64,000 nt of DNA from Takakia lepidozioides (taxonomy: Eukaryota > Streptophyta > Takakiopsida > Takakiales > Takakiaceae). Both the position numbers and the translations under genes were made by a program. The notes beneath the pieces were generated by a model. That model was not told the origin of the DNA and made no database searches. It was given only the letters and a program-made list of their open reading frames with translations. The stretch is from assembly GCA_030704615.1 (NCBI GenBank), contig CM060733.1:23498001-23562000 (forward strand), in the 5' to 3' direction. Below, in pieces: positions 1-12,300 of the stretch; within the stretch, counting starts at the first letter, position 1, and the number at the start of each line of letters is the position of its first letter.

Positions 1-44
1 GCCCTTAGTTCCGACCAAAAACTTTGAGATCCGCACCTACTCTA

Positions 45-1182
45 GTGGGATAGCCGGTTAGGCAGAAATTCATTCGAAAAAAAAGTTCCTAATCCAAATA
101 AATTATTTTTGGCAAGAGTGCCTAATTTAAAAAATTTATCTTCAAGGAGTGCCTAATGGTATAAAACTTTGAATTTAAAATTTAAAAAAACAAATAGAAA
201 ATAGAAAAAAAAATCTAAAAATAATATCCAGTTTTGATGCTTGTACTAACTCTAGATAACCTCTATAGGTCCTTACGTTGACTCAACTATCTCATCGTAG
301 GTTGCCTCGTATCCAAGCTTTCCTTCGGACTATGAATGATCATTGAGATTAGGAAGCTCTTCATCTATAATATGAAGATTTGCCAAACATCTACTCGTGC
401 TATCAACTACACTGAGATCAAGATAAATGTCCGGGACATCTTCCATAACAAGATCCCTTTCCAAGATATCATTGGAGGTGGTAAACAAGTCGCTTGCAAA
501 ATTAGCTCTCATAGCCTCTCCCTGAAACATGTGTTCGAATGAACGTAGAATGCCACATTGTTCCCAACATGATACAATTATCTCTGTATGACATCCAACA
601 TGATACCAAGCCTCCCATAACCAAAGAGCTGCCCACTCACGCATCTTGGATACATGTGTGATCACCTTCACCTCCGTGGCTGGAATACCCGCTTGTAATT
701 GGCTTTGAATTTCCAAAGCAGACCACTTCTTGAATTGCTCTGCAAATGAACACTTCAAAGGTTGTTGTAATATCACATCAGTAGGTTGTAGCTTGGACGT
801 GCAATTGGCAGGGATGAATAACGCACATATATTTGGGTGGTTTTCTTGCATGTATGTAGTAAACTCTGTCGACCTATGCACGCTCCAACAATCAATCAAC
901 CATATCATTTTTTGAGGAGAAGACAATCCCAAGGAGAGGCTGAGTTTTCATTTAAAACGTCATCCATGGACTCAGTTTTCAATTTCATCCATGGCAGCGG
1001 CTGTGTTTTGATATTTTTGTATTTTTATTTTGTGATCATTATTTTAGTTGCCTAATTTGAAAAAATAACACATCCAAGATGCCTAATTTTTTTTTATTTT
1101 TTTATTTTCTCAAAAGTGCCTAACTGCCAAGATTGCCCAAAAATAATTATTACGCAAGCAAGTGCCTAACCGGCTATCCCAC
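45..1182. mobile_element. pogo/Tigger-like DNA transposon, internally deleted
   Basis: The 22 bases at 43-64 are an exact reverse complement of 1163-1184. If the outer TA is the target duplication, as in Tc1/mariner/pogo elements, the element is 45-1182 with 20-bp perfect inverted repeats starting GTGGGATAGCC. Inside, a GTGCCTAAT-type motif recurs near both ends (about 80-155 and 1048-1125), always in the same orientation, and resembles subterminal transposase-binding repeats. At 1.1 kb and with only the distal half of a transposase, this is a deletion derivative. Family assignment rests on the TA flank and the DDE_1-like protein. Confidence 0.8.
330..932 (-). pseudogene. C-terminal half of a DDE_1 (pogo/Tigger) transposase
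   Basis: The 200-residue reading frame matches the distal catalytic core of DDE_1 transposases. LIDCWSVH near residue 13 carries the second catalytic aspartate, and PANCTSKLQPTD near residue 41 carries the third acidic residue in its usual LQPxD context. The N-terminal DNA-binding HTH domains and the first catalytic aspartate are absent, so the protein cannot be an active transposase. It lies inside the perfect inverted repeats at 43-64 and 1163-1184. The tail beyond residue 130 is acidic and unrecognised. The first Met may not be a real start, since the upstream half of the gene is deleted. Confidence 0.75.
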
Positions 1183-1184
1183 TA

Positions 1185-1529
1185 CGGTATTTGAGGCAGC
1201 TAGCTGTGCTGCGTTTGCAGCGAGAGGATGGAGGCTGGGCATCCCGGTGTCAATTGCACAGTGGGGGCATCATGCCTACGCACGCATTCTTCAACACAAC
1301 GTCTTAAAGGACGTCAACACGGTCAAAAGAGTGGTATATTTTTTGAGATTTTCTTACGCGCGCACAATGTATGTAGTGACTAGTGACCAGTCCCTCATAC
1401 CATTTTTGGTATCCACTTGTGCATCATCGCGGAAAATAGGAATCTGGACTCTAGAGTGTTAGCGTGAAGATCTACATGTGTCCAGTCAACCTCAAGATCA
1501 AGTGCAGTGGTAAAATATGATGCTAGTAG
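1185..1529. other. Short spacer with an unrecognised reading frame
   Basis: Between the pogo-like element and the Copia LTR an open plus-strand frame runs to 1462 (FEAASCAAFAARGWRLGI onward). I do not recognise it. It may be a relic of the sequence both elements inserted into. No promoter, RNA gene or splice pattern stands out. Confidence 0.3.
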
Positions 1530-1748
1530 TGACAACTTGTACATAAATGTTATAAAGGATTCGACACATCTGAACTTGAGGGATTCACTGACCGAGCAAC
1601 TCTATATATATGATATGTTTTTAAACTTTGAAACTATGGCATGATAGGCCAATTTTCGTGCTGAACTTCGTCTGTGTCTCTACTCTTTCATCGAGTCTTC
1701 CTATGTTATATCTCTGATCCTGACAATGACTGGCCTAGATAGCTTACA
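1530..1748 (+). repeat. Copia 5' LTR
   Basis: This matches 21589-21805 over its whole length with scattered substitutions and begins TG and ends CA. The similarity extends 8 bases further out on the left (GCTAGTAG), so the exact start is uncertain. The following GGTTATGGGCCC is a candidate primer-binding site. Confidence 0.8.
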
Positions 1749-1930
1749 GGTTATGGGCCCACAGGTGTTTGGAGTTGAGAAGTTTGACGGACAAGATTTT
1801 GGTTTGTGGAAGTTCAAAACTGAAGACATTGAAGGCACGAGATCTATGGGGTGTTGTGAGTGGGGAGGAAGTCCTAAATGCACAAGGACCTAGTGCAGAA
1901 CGAACTGCATGGACGAAGAAAGACAACAAA
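1749..1930 (+). pseudogene. Copia gag, N-terminal piece
   Basis: Translation gives the Copia gag signature FDGQDFGLWKFK in one frame. After a frameshift it continues as LKARDLWGVVSG and AERTAWTKKDNKAVKLF, in the order usual for the DUF4219/UBN2 region of Ty1/Copia gag. The sequence stops at the Gypsy junction at 1930/1931 and resumes at 17836 (FKAFGVICERISNQKL), which continues the same domain. This pins the Gypsy insertion to the middle of Copia gag. Confidence 0.8.
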
Positions 1931-2226
1931 GCTGTCAAGTTATTTCACCACTAATGTGAAACTAGCTAGGAAATAGCTAGCTTTTACATATTGACATTTG
2001 GGATTGGCCCAAGTGTCAATCCAGGGGTCAAGGCAGATTTAGGCCCTGAAGTGGTTATCTTCACGGCAAGCGCGAGAGGCTCATCTTTCTTGAGTTGAGC
2101 CTCACCGCACCTAGCTATGGCGCCGTAGTGTGGATTCCCCATGGCGTGGGGTGCATTTGGCTTGACTTGTATTTGAGTGATGAGTTTATATATGCATGAG
2201 TTTATGCTTCAGCTTTGTGAGCTCGC

Positions 2227-3303
2227 ATGAGCTTATGCTTGTATTCTTCTCCTTTATCACTCGAGAAAGATGAGCTCGTATCTGTGAGTGCCAGATACGA
2301 GTTAGTTGTTGGAGAAGTTGCGGAGCTGCAAGAGTTCCAACAGAAGCCTATTGAGAGCTTGATGGAGGCTTTCACTCGCATGAGGCGCTTGATAAATGTA
2401 ACCCAAGGGGTTACGGAAGCTCAGGCAGTCCAATTCTGGTATGGGATATTGGACAAGGAGCTGAGGAAAAGGGTGCGGGATGCAACTCTCCTACAAGCGG
2501 CCCAACCTACCTTAGCAAATGTGTTTTTGCTGGTAGAGCGGATAGAGCTCAACATGGTGGAGGAACGAGTGGTCATGGTGGGATTTGCTAAGGAGACATC
2601 ACGGGGTAGTGGTGCTCCTAGCCAACCACTACCTCAACGTGCTCAAGGCAACAAGGGGGCCCAGGTGAAGCCCAGGGAAGGACAGAGAAGACCTCAGATG
2701 GAGGGGTCTCTCCATTCATTTGCAGGCCAACAACGGGCAGAGGTGGTGTGTTGGACATGTGGATGACCCTATGTCAAGAAGGATTGCCCAGAGGGAGGCA
2801 AAGGGCCGGCATATGCACAGCCTGCACAGCTGCAGTGTGGGCATTGTGGCAAGCACGAGCATGGAGAGGCCCAGTGTTATGGTTTGCATCCTTAGTTGCG
2901 CCCAAGCCAGTTCCAAGGGAACAATGGTGGCCGGGGGCGAGGTGGGGCAACCCAGAGAGAACGAGGTGGCCAAGCATGAGGTGTAGGCCAAGGGGAAGCT
3001 CGACATGGCCAAGGACGCAGAGGTCAGGGTGTTGACCAAGGCATGGCCAACCGGCTTCAGCAGCTAGAGCAGAGGCTCGCTGCCATGACTACAGCTCAGG
3101 TGGTACCGGCTCCGAGGCCGAATGGTCCACCTCCTACTCCTGAGGGAGGAGATATGGGAGGCATGAAATTCATGTGCAGAGCAACACTACCACTAGTGCA
3201 GGTGGAGTCTGCTGCAGCCGTGACTCGAGGAGCAGCACGAGTTCCTGAGCCACGAGGTGCAGAGGTGGAGTTGGATCCACAGCGTGGGGAAGCAAGCCAT
3301 TAA
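2227..3303 (+). pseudogene. Gypsy gag with zinc knuckles (copy 1)
   Basis: The frame opening at 2227 contains the distal half of a Retrotrans_gag domain (LQEFQQKPIESLMEAFTRMR ... QAVQFWYGILDKELRKRVRD). It is followed by a basic Gly/Gln-rich linker and, after frameshifts, by zinc knuckles: CWTCG.PYVKKDC (its His changed to a stop) and CGHCGKHEHGEAQC (intact CX2CX4HX4C). A further open stretch at 3043-3303 holds a coiled-coil-like MANRLQQLEQRLAAMTT and a Pro-rich linker that aligns with the start of copy 2. The amino-terminal half of gag is not recognisable. Gag forms the virus-like particle; this copy is broken. Confidence 0.75.
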
Positions 3304-3327
3304 GCCAGGCTTTCTTAGTCATTCACA

Positions 3328-4545
3328 TTGGCGGAGACAATGTCGACGCCATCCATGGCACCTAGTTCTCGCCTGACTGTTACCGAGGCGGAGGTTACTA
3401 TACCATTGGGGAGAGCTACACGGGCAGCACCACTACCTAGTGTTGCAAAGGCTACGGCAGCTAGTGTGCTGCTGGGAGCGGCCACATCTGTGTGTCAGGC
3501 TCTATTGTTCTCGGCTACCATGATTGCGACGTCGGGGGTAAGACCAGCTGAGGTGTTCAGGCTGGCAGCTACACTCTCTGAGAGTGGGGAGGTTATTTCA
3601 TCTTCTGCGGAGATAGTGAGAGGTGAAGTGCCGGAGGGATCCTCGGATTTGAGGGTCAAGACTGCCACAGCGGCGCCATGGCAAGCTGCAGCTGCCAGGT
3701 TGATGGAGCTGCCAACTAGGCCAGCCATTGAACACGCCATGGTGAGACCTGGAGTTGTTATGTTAGAGAACCAGGATGACATTTTCTGTTTGAGTGGACT
3801 GGCAGACAAGAGGTACTGGCCACTGCGGGTCTTGTTGGACTCGGCAGCTTAGCCGTTGATGCTGGGCAGAGCTGCTATTGCAGGCTTGGGCCTCACGAAG
3901 GCAGATATGGAGCCTTGTCCTTTCCATATACAGACATCTCTGGGAGGATCGGAGCAGGCTCGGGGGATGACACGGCGTGAGTTGGCTATCAGACTGCGGC
4001 CGGATCATCCTATAGATGGCTCAGTGATACGAGCCAAGGCCATTGTGACAGACGCAGTCTCGTACGATGTCCTGGTTGGTGGGGCAATGTTATACCCCAT
4101 GGGCTTCACCCTGGATTTCTGGGAGGAATCAACTTCCTATAGGCCTGGATGGCAGTTAGGGGAGGGCCGACGTGTGCAACTCCATGTGACATTCATAGGA
4201 GGAGTTGCGGTTGCCCAGCGAGGTAAGATGCCGACACTAGCAGCATTCACAACTGCAGTGAGTTGGCTTGGAGAGTTGCTTGAGGGCAATGCTCATTCAG
4301 AGGATGTGTCACCTCCGGGAGAGCAAGATGACATGTATGGTATGGCGGAGTTGCCTACCATGGTTGCTCAGACTCCATTGTGGGGCACGAGCAATGATTT
4401 GCAGAGGGTTGCTGATCGACAGGTGCAACAAGCCTGGGTGGAGGCTTTTATACCATCAGGAGAGGAGGAGAGTGCGGGGATTGCACCAAGACCACCTCAA
4501 TTGTCTCCATTGGACACCACACCTATTGTGTGGCAGTATCCGGAT
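3328..4545 (+). pseudogene. Gypsy linker and aspartic protease (copy 1)
   Basis: Two abutting open frames align residue by residue with copy 2. The retropepsin active site, DSGAQP in copy 2, is DSAA followed by a TAG stop here (about 3838-3852), so the protease is dead. Downstream the retropepsin-like fold continues (LMLGRAAIAGLGL ... YDVLVGGAMLYPMGF). A 330-residue Ala/Thr-rich linker precedes the protease and a 110-residue linker follows it. The reading frame stops at the MULE at 4545. MULE plus target duplication is 11,520 bases, a multiple of three, so the methyltransferase frame resumes in phase at 16066. Confidence 0.78.
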
Positions 4546-4595
4546 CAACGACGCAATGGCGTGAGCGTTGCGCATGAGCGCGCGAGCGTACGCTC

Positions 4596-4700
4596 ACGCA
4601 GGAGTGACGTGGCGTGAGCCTGCATACACGCTGACGTGGCGTGAGCGTCATGTCAGCATGCTGATGTGGTGGTAAATGATGACGTGGCACTGTCCGTCAT
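4596..4700. repeat. MULE left subterminal TGACGTGG repeats
   Basis: TGACGTGG occurs three times near the left end (about 4603, 4631 and 4679), twice extended as TGACGTGGCGTGAGC. The same octamer occurs at about 15951, 15969 and 15990 near the right end. These are candidate transposase-binding sites, although TGACGTGG also resembles plant bZIP targets. Confidence 0.6.
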
Positions 4701-5177
4701 CTGCCACGTTAGCATTAACATGCGCCGCCTATAACCGTGGATGGTCCTATGACCGTGGAATTAATGCAGGGAATCTTGCCTAAATAGAATCAAGACGAGC
4801 GTTGAGGCCTACAATTGCAGCATCCAACATTGTGCAATTACAAATGTTTTTTTCACTTTTACAATTACGAGGACGAAAAAATATCCTCACAAAGTGTGCG
4901 CCATAAAGGCTGCCACGGGAAGACCTTCCTCCCTCCTCAAATAACAATGAGAGTTAGGATCATCTTCAAAAGATGATTGTAGTGCATAGCGACAGCAAGA
5001 CATGTAGACTTCGAACGGTGCAATGACGAATGTGCACTACCTAAAAGTTGTCACTCAGAGCTCACTCCGTATAGTTGGAGGCCATATCATTGCACCGCCG
5101 ACGAATTGATGTGAATTACACATTTCAAATCATGGTCGTCCACATACCACATTGCATAGTTGATGCTACCCATGTAT

Positions 5178-8100
5178 TCAATCCCGCTGCAAAAGAGTAT
5201 CGACCTCGTTGAAACTCATAGTGGCCTGGTGAATGAAGTTGTCACGTTTGGGATCGCAAACCATCATCTTCAAAAATATGAAATACAAATGTTTGCAGGG
5301 TATGAATTTACCTCTCTTGCCCAAACTGGTTGATAGCATATTCACAAAATCAGGACATGTGCAATTGGGGAAATTGGAAACCGTGATGTCGTAGGTCCTG
5401 TCATGAACAGCAGATGTGGAAGTGATGATTGTGAATACCCGACCATATCCTGGATCGGGTACTTCCGTGGTGCTTCCAACACGAGCTTGGAACATTCTTG
5501 CGGACTCCACTTTGCCAAAGTGTTCAGCGGTTGGAGGGAAACGCCGAACGAGCTTTCCATCTCGTTTGGTTGGCCACAAGTCAGGATTTTCTGGGGGGAC
5601 CCGGGAGGACGCAGAAGTAGTAGCACATGCATGGAGTTGGGGTTGTCTCGCAAGGGAAAAACCTGCCTCCTCCAGCATTTCAATCTCCTGAAAGCTGAGA
5701 TGTGTTCCCACCTTCACGGGCCAAACGGTTGGAGGAGATGGCTTCATCACTACGGAAGGACGCACAGTTCCATGCACACATCTGGCACAATCATCTGCGC
5801 AGAACCAGAACTTGTGGTTCTTGGCTTCTGGTTGACCGTATGGACGCATCAAGCCCGTGAAAGTCGGAGCAGGAGTTCGGGTACCACCTCTGGATATAGA
5901 TGAAGTGCACTTCTCGAAATTAGTTGCCCTGATCGCTGTACATTTCACACGATACCCTACACTTGTGCGTTCTATGTGCCAAACGTGGTCGGGGCATGCG
6001 GACTCAAGCACATCAAGGGGTTGTTTCTCTCCTGCACCATTTCAGTGGCACTGTTTGATGCTGGAGCTTGCCGTCGTGTTGGAGGTTCCGGATATGGAGC
6101 TGTCATGTAGGGGAACACGAGGCTTCGAGAAGTTATCACGGTCTGCCCTGTGGGAATCTGAATCCGAACCAGGTGGAGTGTTCAATTTCCTCTTACAGGA
6201 TCCGAATCTCTCCTCCCCTTCAAGATGTGGAACTCTAGAAACAAGTGGCGTTCCCTGGGCATACATGCTCACCGCCCGTGCTATCTTGATTGGATCCCCA
6301 GATCTGTTTGCAGCACGCAACATCAACTCCCATTTGTCCGGACCCTTGCCACCAACCCCACCTCGTAAGAAATCACGGTATCGAGTTTGTTGTTGCAAGG
6401 CACGTATCAAATCATCTGTTGTTGCCACATACAAATCCCGACCTCGTTTCCCAGACTGCTGCAACCATGCGTTGTGCACAGTTTCTGCCAAATTGCAAGA
6501 TGGCATGTCCGCCATTTCCTCAATGGACATGTTCTGCAAAGTGCAGAACCACACTTCAAAACAGTGAACAGAAAACAACATAAAGAAAGCGAGGACACAA
6601 TAAAATGGAAAGCAAATGTATGAAAAAACAATAAATATAAGCCTCGTACCAATGGCATGGCTGCTCCCCACTGTCTATACCGGAAGTGCCAAAACGCCAG
6701 CCAATCTTCCAATGCTCTCATACTCTCAAGTGATGCAGCTCCAGAAGAGAACCACCAGGCACGAATTGTCTGGAACAAAGTGTCCGCCTCCTTCATTGTT
6801 CTAGCATCTTTGTACTCTTTGCACAATTTACGGTGCTGAGTCTGCATCTCTGGTTTGATGTCCGACTTTGTATGTTTTTCCAGAGATTGTGTCCAATGGA
6901 ATAGACATTTACGCTCTCTTCCTCGCATTGGAACTTTTGGGTCGCCCGATCCGAAGACAATACGAACAATATTGAAATTTGCTTGAGCACTATCCGCCAT
7001 GAAACCTGCGAAATTTGGAGATGGCAGCCCATGACACGTATCAGGGAATTCCACATGAGCTTCTGGGATTCCGTATCCTCGGATTGCATGTCACAAACTG
7101 CAATTGTCATAACTCGTTGTTACACTGGATCGTAGACATGACAAGCCATTGTCGTCCAATCCTTCACTCGTTTCACATGATCAAACATAAGAAAACAGTT
7201 TGCAAGTCCCCAGTCTTCTGCATCCGCTTCACGAGGCTAACCCCACTGCCCTCCCCAACAGTCGACATTTTGAAAAGAAAAACTTTGATGGCACCTTGAC
7301 CTGGGAATACATTGTCCTGGATGTAATCGTACTTGCTCACTCGTTTCAATTCCAAAATATTGTCTATGTAGCCTTTGATCCCAGAGCCCATTCTCAATGC
7401 ATTGATCTGATGCCGAATGTTAGGTGAACTTAAAGTGGAGAAATGATCCATGACCAGGTCCAATGCTGCACCGTCAAGTTTAGTCCCCACAGAATCCCTT
7501 CACTCAAAATATGGCTTTCCAAGAAGGACTTGCTTGCGCCAAGAGCAATTGCAGATGTTGTTGCGGATGGGTTTCTCCCGAACTCCTGTTTAATCAACCT
7601 CGATACTGTCTCAACACTCTCCCTGTAATCCAGACAGGATGGTTATGGAATCCGAAATGCACACAAGCTCTTGTCATTGTTTTCAAACGGTGGACAACAT
7701 AGTACATTCTTGCTCCGCAGAGCGCCAAGCAGGATGACACAAGTTTGCAGAATTTGCAGACGAAAGTGTTTGCCGGTGGAGGGGCAGTCCCAGGCTGAAA
7801 TGGATTTTCCGCCAGACCCTCCCATTCGCTTTGATTATGAACCCCAGACTGAAGAAAGTGTCTGCAATTCAAATTATCACACCTAAGGTGTCCATTGCAA
7901 ACTGTCCTCCTGAAAACAAGCTTGTCATCATTCTGAATATTGGATGTTTTTGTTCTGCACCACGGGTGCCCGTCGTGTTTCTTGTCCATTCCATGCATCA
8001 TGATTGTTACACCTCCAACTCGCGGAGGAGGAGGCAGCTCGAATAGGATATCGCCATCAAAAGTCTCCGGCAAGAACTTCACAGGCACCTGCTTCAAAGA

Positions 8101-8759
8101 TTCCCAATCAATTCCCCGCAACTCACTTTTGAATCCAGCCATTCCTCCCATCGCCCGCAATTTTGGAATGACACTACAAATCTCTTCTTCATCAGCTTCT
8201 CCAACCACAGTAGGAAGGACTGGATTTGGAATTTCACTTATGTCATCATCGGAAGAATCCGAAAGCTCAACGATTGGAGTGGAGGACGTCTGTTTTTTTC
8301 ACCACCACCTCCCTCTTGTCTTCAACGACCGAAGCAGCAGTCCCGGGCGTCACATATGACCCAAGGGACTTTCGCCGAGGCTCTCCAAGTACTCTGTATC
8401 GACCAGGACGCACTCTCCACTGGCTGATATGAGCCGTCTCATCACGGTTTTGGAAAGAGTATTTCACAACTTCCCTTTAAGATCGTACACCTCTTTCTCC
8501 AAAAAGATGGAGCCATTCTGCGCTGAAAACGGGTAGCCAAGACATGTTCCAGAACAATTGCAAATCCATTGTCAAGGACTTCCTGGGAGAACGGCACTGG
8601 TTTGTCGTCAGAGAAGAACTCCGCTTCAGAGGAAGCCATCTTCCTTCCTCGCGTACGTTTGTACCTTGCTATCGCAGATCTAGTGTAAATCGGTTTACTG
8701 ATGTCTCCAGAACACAGTTGAAGAATGAGCAGAGAATATGGCGGAGGAAGCTCAGACAA
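5178..8759 (-). pseudogene. MULE transposase, multi-exon, SWIM type
   Basis: Reading from 8759 down, the pieces are as follows. First comes an N-terminal region (8226-8759). Then 7594-8208 holds a Cys/His-rich zinc module (CNGHLRCDNLNC, CKFCKL, HFGFHNHP) like the WRKY/GCM-type DNA-binding domain of MULEs. A linker follows at 7173-7490. The core at 6660-7054 has MADSAQANF (second catalytic Asp) and CLFHWTQSL, the CxxH block of MULE transposases. After an intron with donor GTACGAGG near 6655 and acceptor TTTGCAG near 6541, the last exon runs to 5178 and ends in a SWIM zinc finger (CTCPDF ... IPCKHLYF). An in-frame TGA at about 6042 breaks that exon, so this copy may be inactive. Exon limits are approximate. 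Confidence 0.72.
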
Positions 8760-9395
8760 CGACTGTGCATATTATGTTATTCTTTCCAGATATGCAGCCG
8801 TCCATTTTAATTACTTTTCTTGTGGGCCCAGTGGTCAGAGTATCCCTAGGAGCAGTGTCGGCAGCTGTTAAACCGTTAACCAGAACCTCATCAATAAACC
8901 CAATAACAAAGCCGACTTCCTGGAAGCATGCCACAGGATCTGAGGATGGGATTGCAGATTAAGTAAATGTATCTTTATACTACTACCAATGATCATGCGC
9001 ACCTGGAAAGTTCCAAATGTGAAACGAATGTGGGGTTTGGCTAACAAGGATGACCGTGTATGATATTCCAAGATTTGTCATCAAACTCTCGTTCATTTAC
9101 ATTTATTTGTGTAAGACTGTGCGCCAAGATTTCTGGGATTCGCTGTTATTTTTAAATATTGAAACCGTTCTAATAAAGAACACGCCGTTTATTTTGGGCG
9201 ACACACGTCAGACATCCATAACTGAATACGAACAGCTGTACACCAATTGCTGGCATGTGCACTAATAAGGGAACGACTATGTGTAACGGTCACGCGAGAG
9301 GGAATCGATGCTTCTAGAGACACGCAAGAACGCAGGCAATCCCGCAAGAAATCGGGAGTCACTGCGTTTTTCTACTTTTCGCGCTTAGAGAGAGA
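8760..9395. other. Spacer between the divergent MULE genes
   Basis: This lies between the 5' ends of the minus-strand transposase and the plus-strand second gene, so it should hold both promoters. I see AT-rich stretches but no clear TATA box or other diagnostic element. A purine-rich GAGAGAG stretch precedes the plus-strand gene near 9388. Confidence 0.35.
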
Positions 9396-12300
9396 GTGGT
9401 AGTCAAGCTGGAGAGGGTTCCTTCTACAATACGAAAGAGAAGAAAGTCTCTTTATTTTACTTCCCTTAGAGAGAGACGCAGAGCAAGAGAGCAAATGACG
9501 AGGCGTCGTTTGTTGGAGAACACAGGGCCAAGGCAGCAGGTGAACGCGGAGACTGATTCAGAAGAGCAGACGGAGACTGAGGCAGCGGCTGTGACACAGT
9601 CGGCGATAAGAGTGCGCCAGCCTGTGGAGGCAGAGATGATTGCAGGGACACTAAAGAAGGTGGAAGCACGCGGAACGCCGAACCGGGAGAAGGTCCAGAA
9701 ACCCTAGAGCAGACAGAAATTCCAGCAGATGTGAGAGGGAAGAGGAAAGCTGCAGAAGGGGATCCAATTTCAAAACCTAAGAAGGCACCAGTAAGTTTTA
9801 TCTAACTTACATTTCATTGTTGAAGATATGCGTAGAGATTGAGTGGAATGTCCCAGACAGGGATTGTCGCTACCGACCATCACAAAAGTGATTTGCTTTC
9901 TACTCCTCTGCTAAGGGTTTACCGCACAATGAGTGGGTGACTATCGGTACAGTCATTCACTGTTGTTCAGATCATACAGTCTGTCTGATTGCCTTTCAAG
10001 GAGTCCTTCCTCTTCCTTCTTTAGCAGGAACTACTGAATTGCGAGCGTCGTTAACGCCATTCGATTCTCCTCATGAGATTTATGTACCTATGTGTTTGAA
10101 GAGAGAGTGAGGGTCGGCATACCGTCAATCATCGTTGTTCAGACCATACAGTCTGTCTGATTGCCTTTCAAGCAGTCCTTCCTCTTCCCATGCTGGCGAC
10201 GGTAATCACAGTGGAGTCAATCTGAATAATCTGCACTTACTGTCCGCCCTAAACTATACTGAATGTCGTTGTCGCCAATCACTTGCACATAGATGTCATT
10301 ACACAACACCGATCCGGCAGGTCGTTATCTTTTGTGATTGTCGTTAACGCCGTTCGCTATCGCTCTCGCTTTTGTTTTGAATACGGCAGTATCAGCTTTG
10401 CTTGTGTAGATTGTGCTGAATTGTTTCACACCATTCATAGTGAGTTTCTTTGAGACAGAGTGATGGTCGTTACCGCCATTCACTATTTGCAAATTACTCA
10501 GTCAGAACTGAATGGCATCGTGCAGAAAACTGTGAGGTCCAAGCCTACAGGATCAGAGGGGAAAGGATCTGGAGATGGGGACGAGTCCGCAAAAAGCTCA
10601 GAGAATACAGATGAAGCAGATGAATCTGAAGTGCACTACCTTGACAAGGTGAAAGAACTCATGTCATTCCAGAAGGTAAACTCTCAGGAGGTTATAAGGG
10701 ACATGCTCGTATCTGGAGGGCGTCTGGACATCCCTCTGTGCCGGATGATATCAATGCCTGTTGTGCGTCCACCTCTTTCCCATGACATAACAAAATTGGA
10801 GAGTGATTTTGTGCATGGATATAGACTTGGTGCACAAGTTTTTTATGTGTCACTGACGGATATAAATGGGAAAAGCACATTAGTGTCTCCAGAGATCAGT
10901 GATGGGATGAGTGCTGGAAAGATGCCAATGAGGAGTTCGAGCTGGGCCTCATGATGGGAAAGAACACCCAGCAATTCTGCAACCACATGTTCTACGTCTG
11001 GGACGGCAACCACCGATTGCTGGCATGGATGGGATACATTCAGAAACACCATGCGAAAGACAAAGACAAGCATGTTGCTGTGGAGGCAATGGTTTTGGAT
11101 CCTGGAAACGACATCGCTAGGCTTCTTACAGCTATGCACGACGTGAACAAGTAAGTCATCCAGGAGATTTCATTCCCTTGTAGTGTCTTATTAATCCTCA
11201 AAAAACAGTGTTAAGGAATGCAATGTTTCCAATGTTTTTGCAGATCGACAGAGAAATCGCATGTGACAACAAGCTTGGTTCACACACTATTCCGAATTCA
11301 GAGGATTGGTCTGATGAAGCTGGATGATTTTCGGACAGTACTACCACCCAATATCATCAAGAAGTGTGAAACAGGAAGAGCTGCAGGCACTTGGTATTCT
11401 TTGACACGAGAGGCGTTTCTGGAGTACATGTATGCGGTAAGCCCGAGTCTGTACTCTGTTTACTTTTCGAATACATGTTTGTAGTCCCTTCGGAGCTAAT
11501 CACTACTTGAATCAATGCAGCAAGAACTGGCAGAGGCAGCTGAGAAGGGAAAATCCGAATATTACCGCACTACACCAGAGGAACTAAGGACATCAAAGGG
11601 TGTGGAAGCTGCAATAAAGAAGGAGTTTGAAATGCGAAGAACCAAATTGATGTCCGCCTTCGGAAAGCAGCTTAGAATAGTAGATCCTGGACTTGGTCCT
11701 GAGTTCCTTCAGCAGATCAAAACACACTATGACAAGCATGTGCATCCGGAGATGCAGCAGGAGAAATTGCACCGGCTGGCCATATCGATGGTCGACCCAC
11801 AAACAAAAATAAGGTGGCTGGAGATATGGAACTCAGATCAAACAGTAAGGACTTGAATCAGTTCCCAAAGAGCACCATACAGCCTGGCACAAAAGGTGGA
11901 AGGAATCAGTGATTTGGTGTTTGATAACTGGCTCCACAAGGCTACATTTTGGAGTCAGGTGTGTATTCAAACATGCCGTTTTCTTCTCTTCAAGTATGTG
12001 ATGAGTATCTTATTTGCAATTCTGACAAATATACAATTTGCAGCTCGAAAAGCGCGCCGTCATTGTGCTGGATCAGACTTTGAAGGACCTGAACATTTCG
12101 ATTGTTTCCCTGGAGGCATACATAAGGAAGTGGAGAGGTCTCACCTGGAGATACTGTTTTTTCCGGGAGTTCTCCAAAGATGGTAACATTTTACGGTCCA
12201 ACGACTTTGACAGTCAGGTTGGAGGAGAGTGGGCCATGATGCGAGTTGTGTACAGGTGCAATGTCATACTTGAAACTCTACTGTTTTTTTTGGGAAAAAA

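Noticed and set aside
2275-2301. Hairpin CTCGTATCTG/CAGATACGAG in Gypsy copy 1
   Set aside because: Perfect 10-bp stem, but it lies in gag coding sequence and no other copy of this region is available to test conservation.
3495-3809. Minus-strand ORFs antisense to the Gypsy linker (also 46848-47162)
   Set aside because: They are conserved between copies only because the sense strand is. They mirror the Ala/Thr-rich coding frame and lack any domain.
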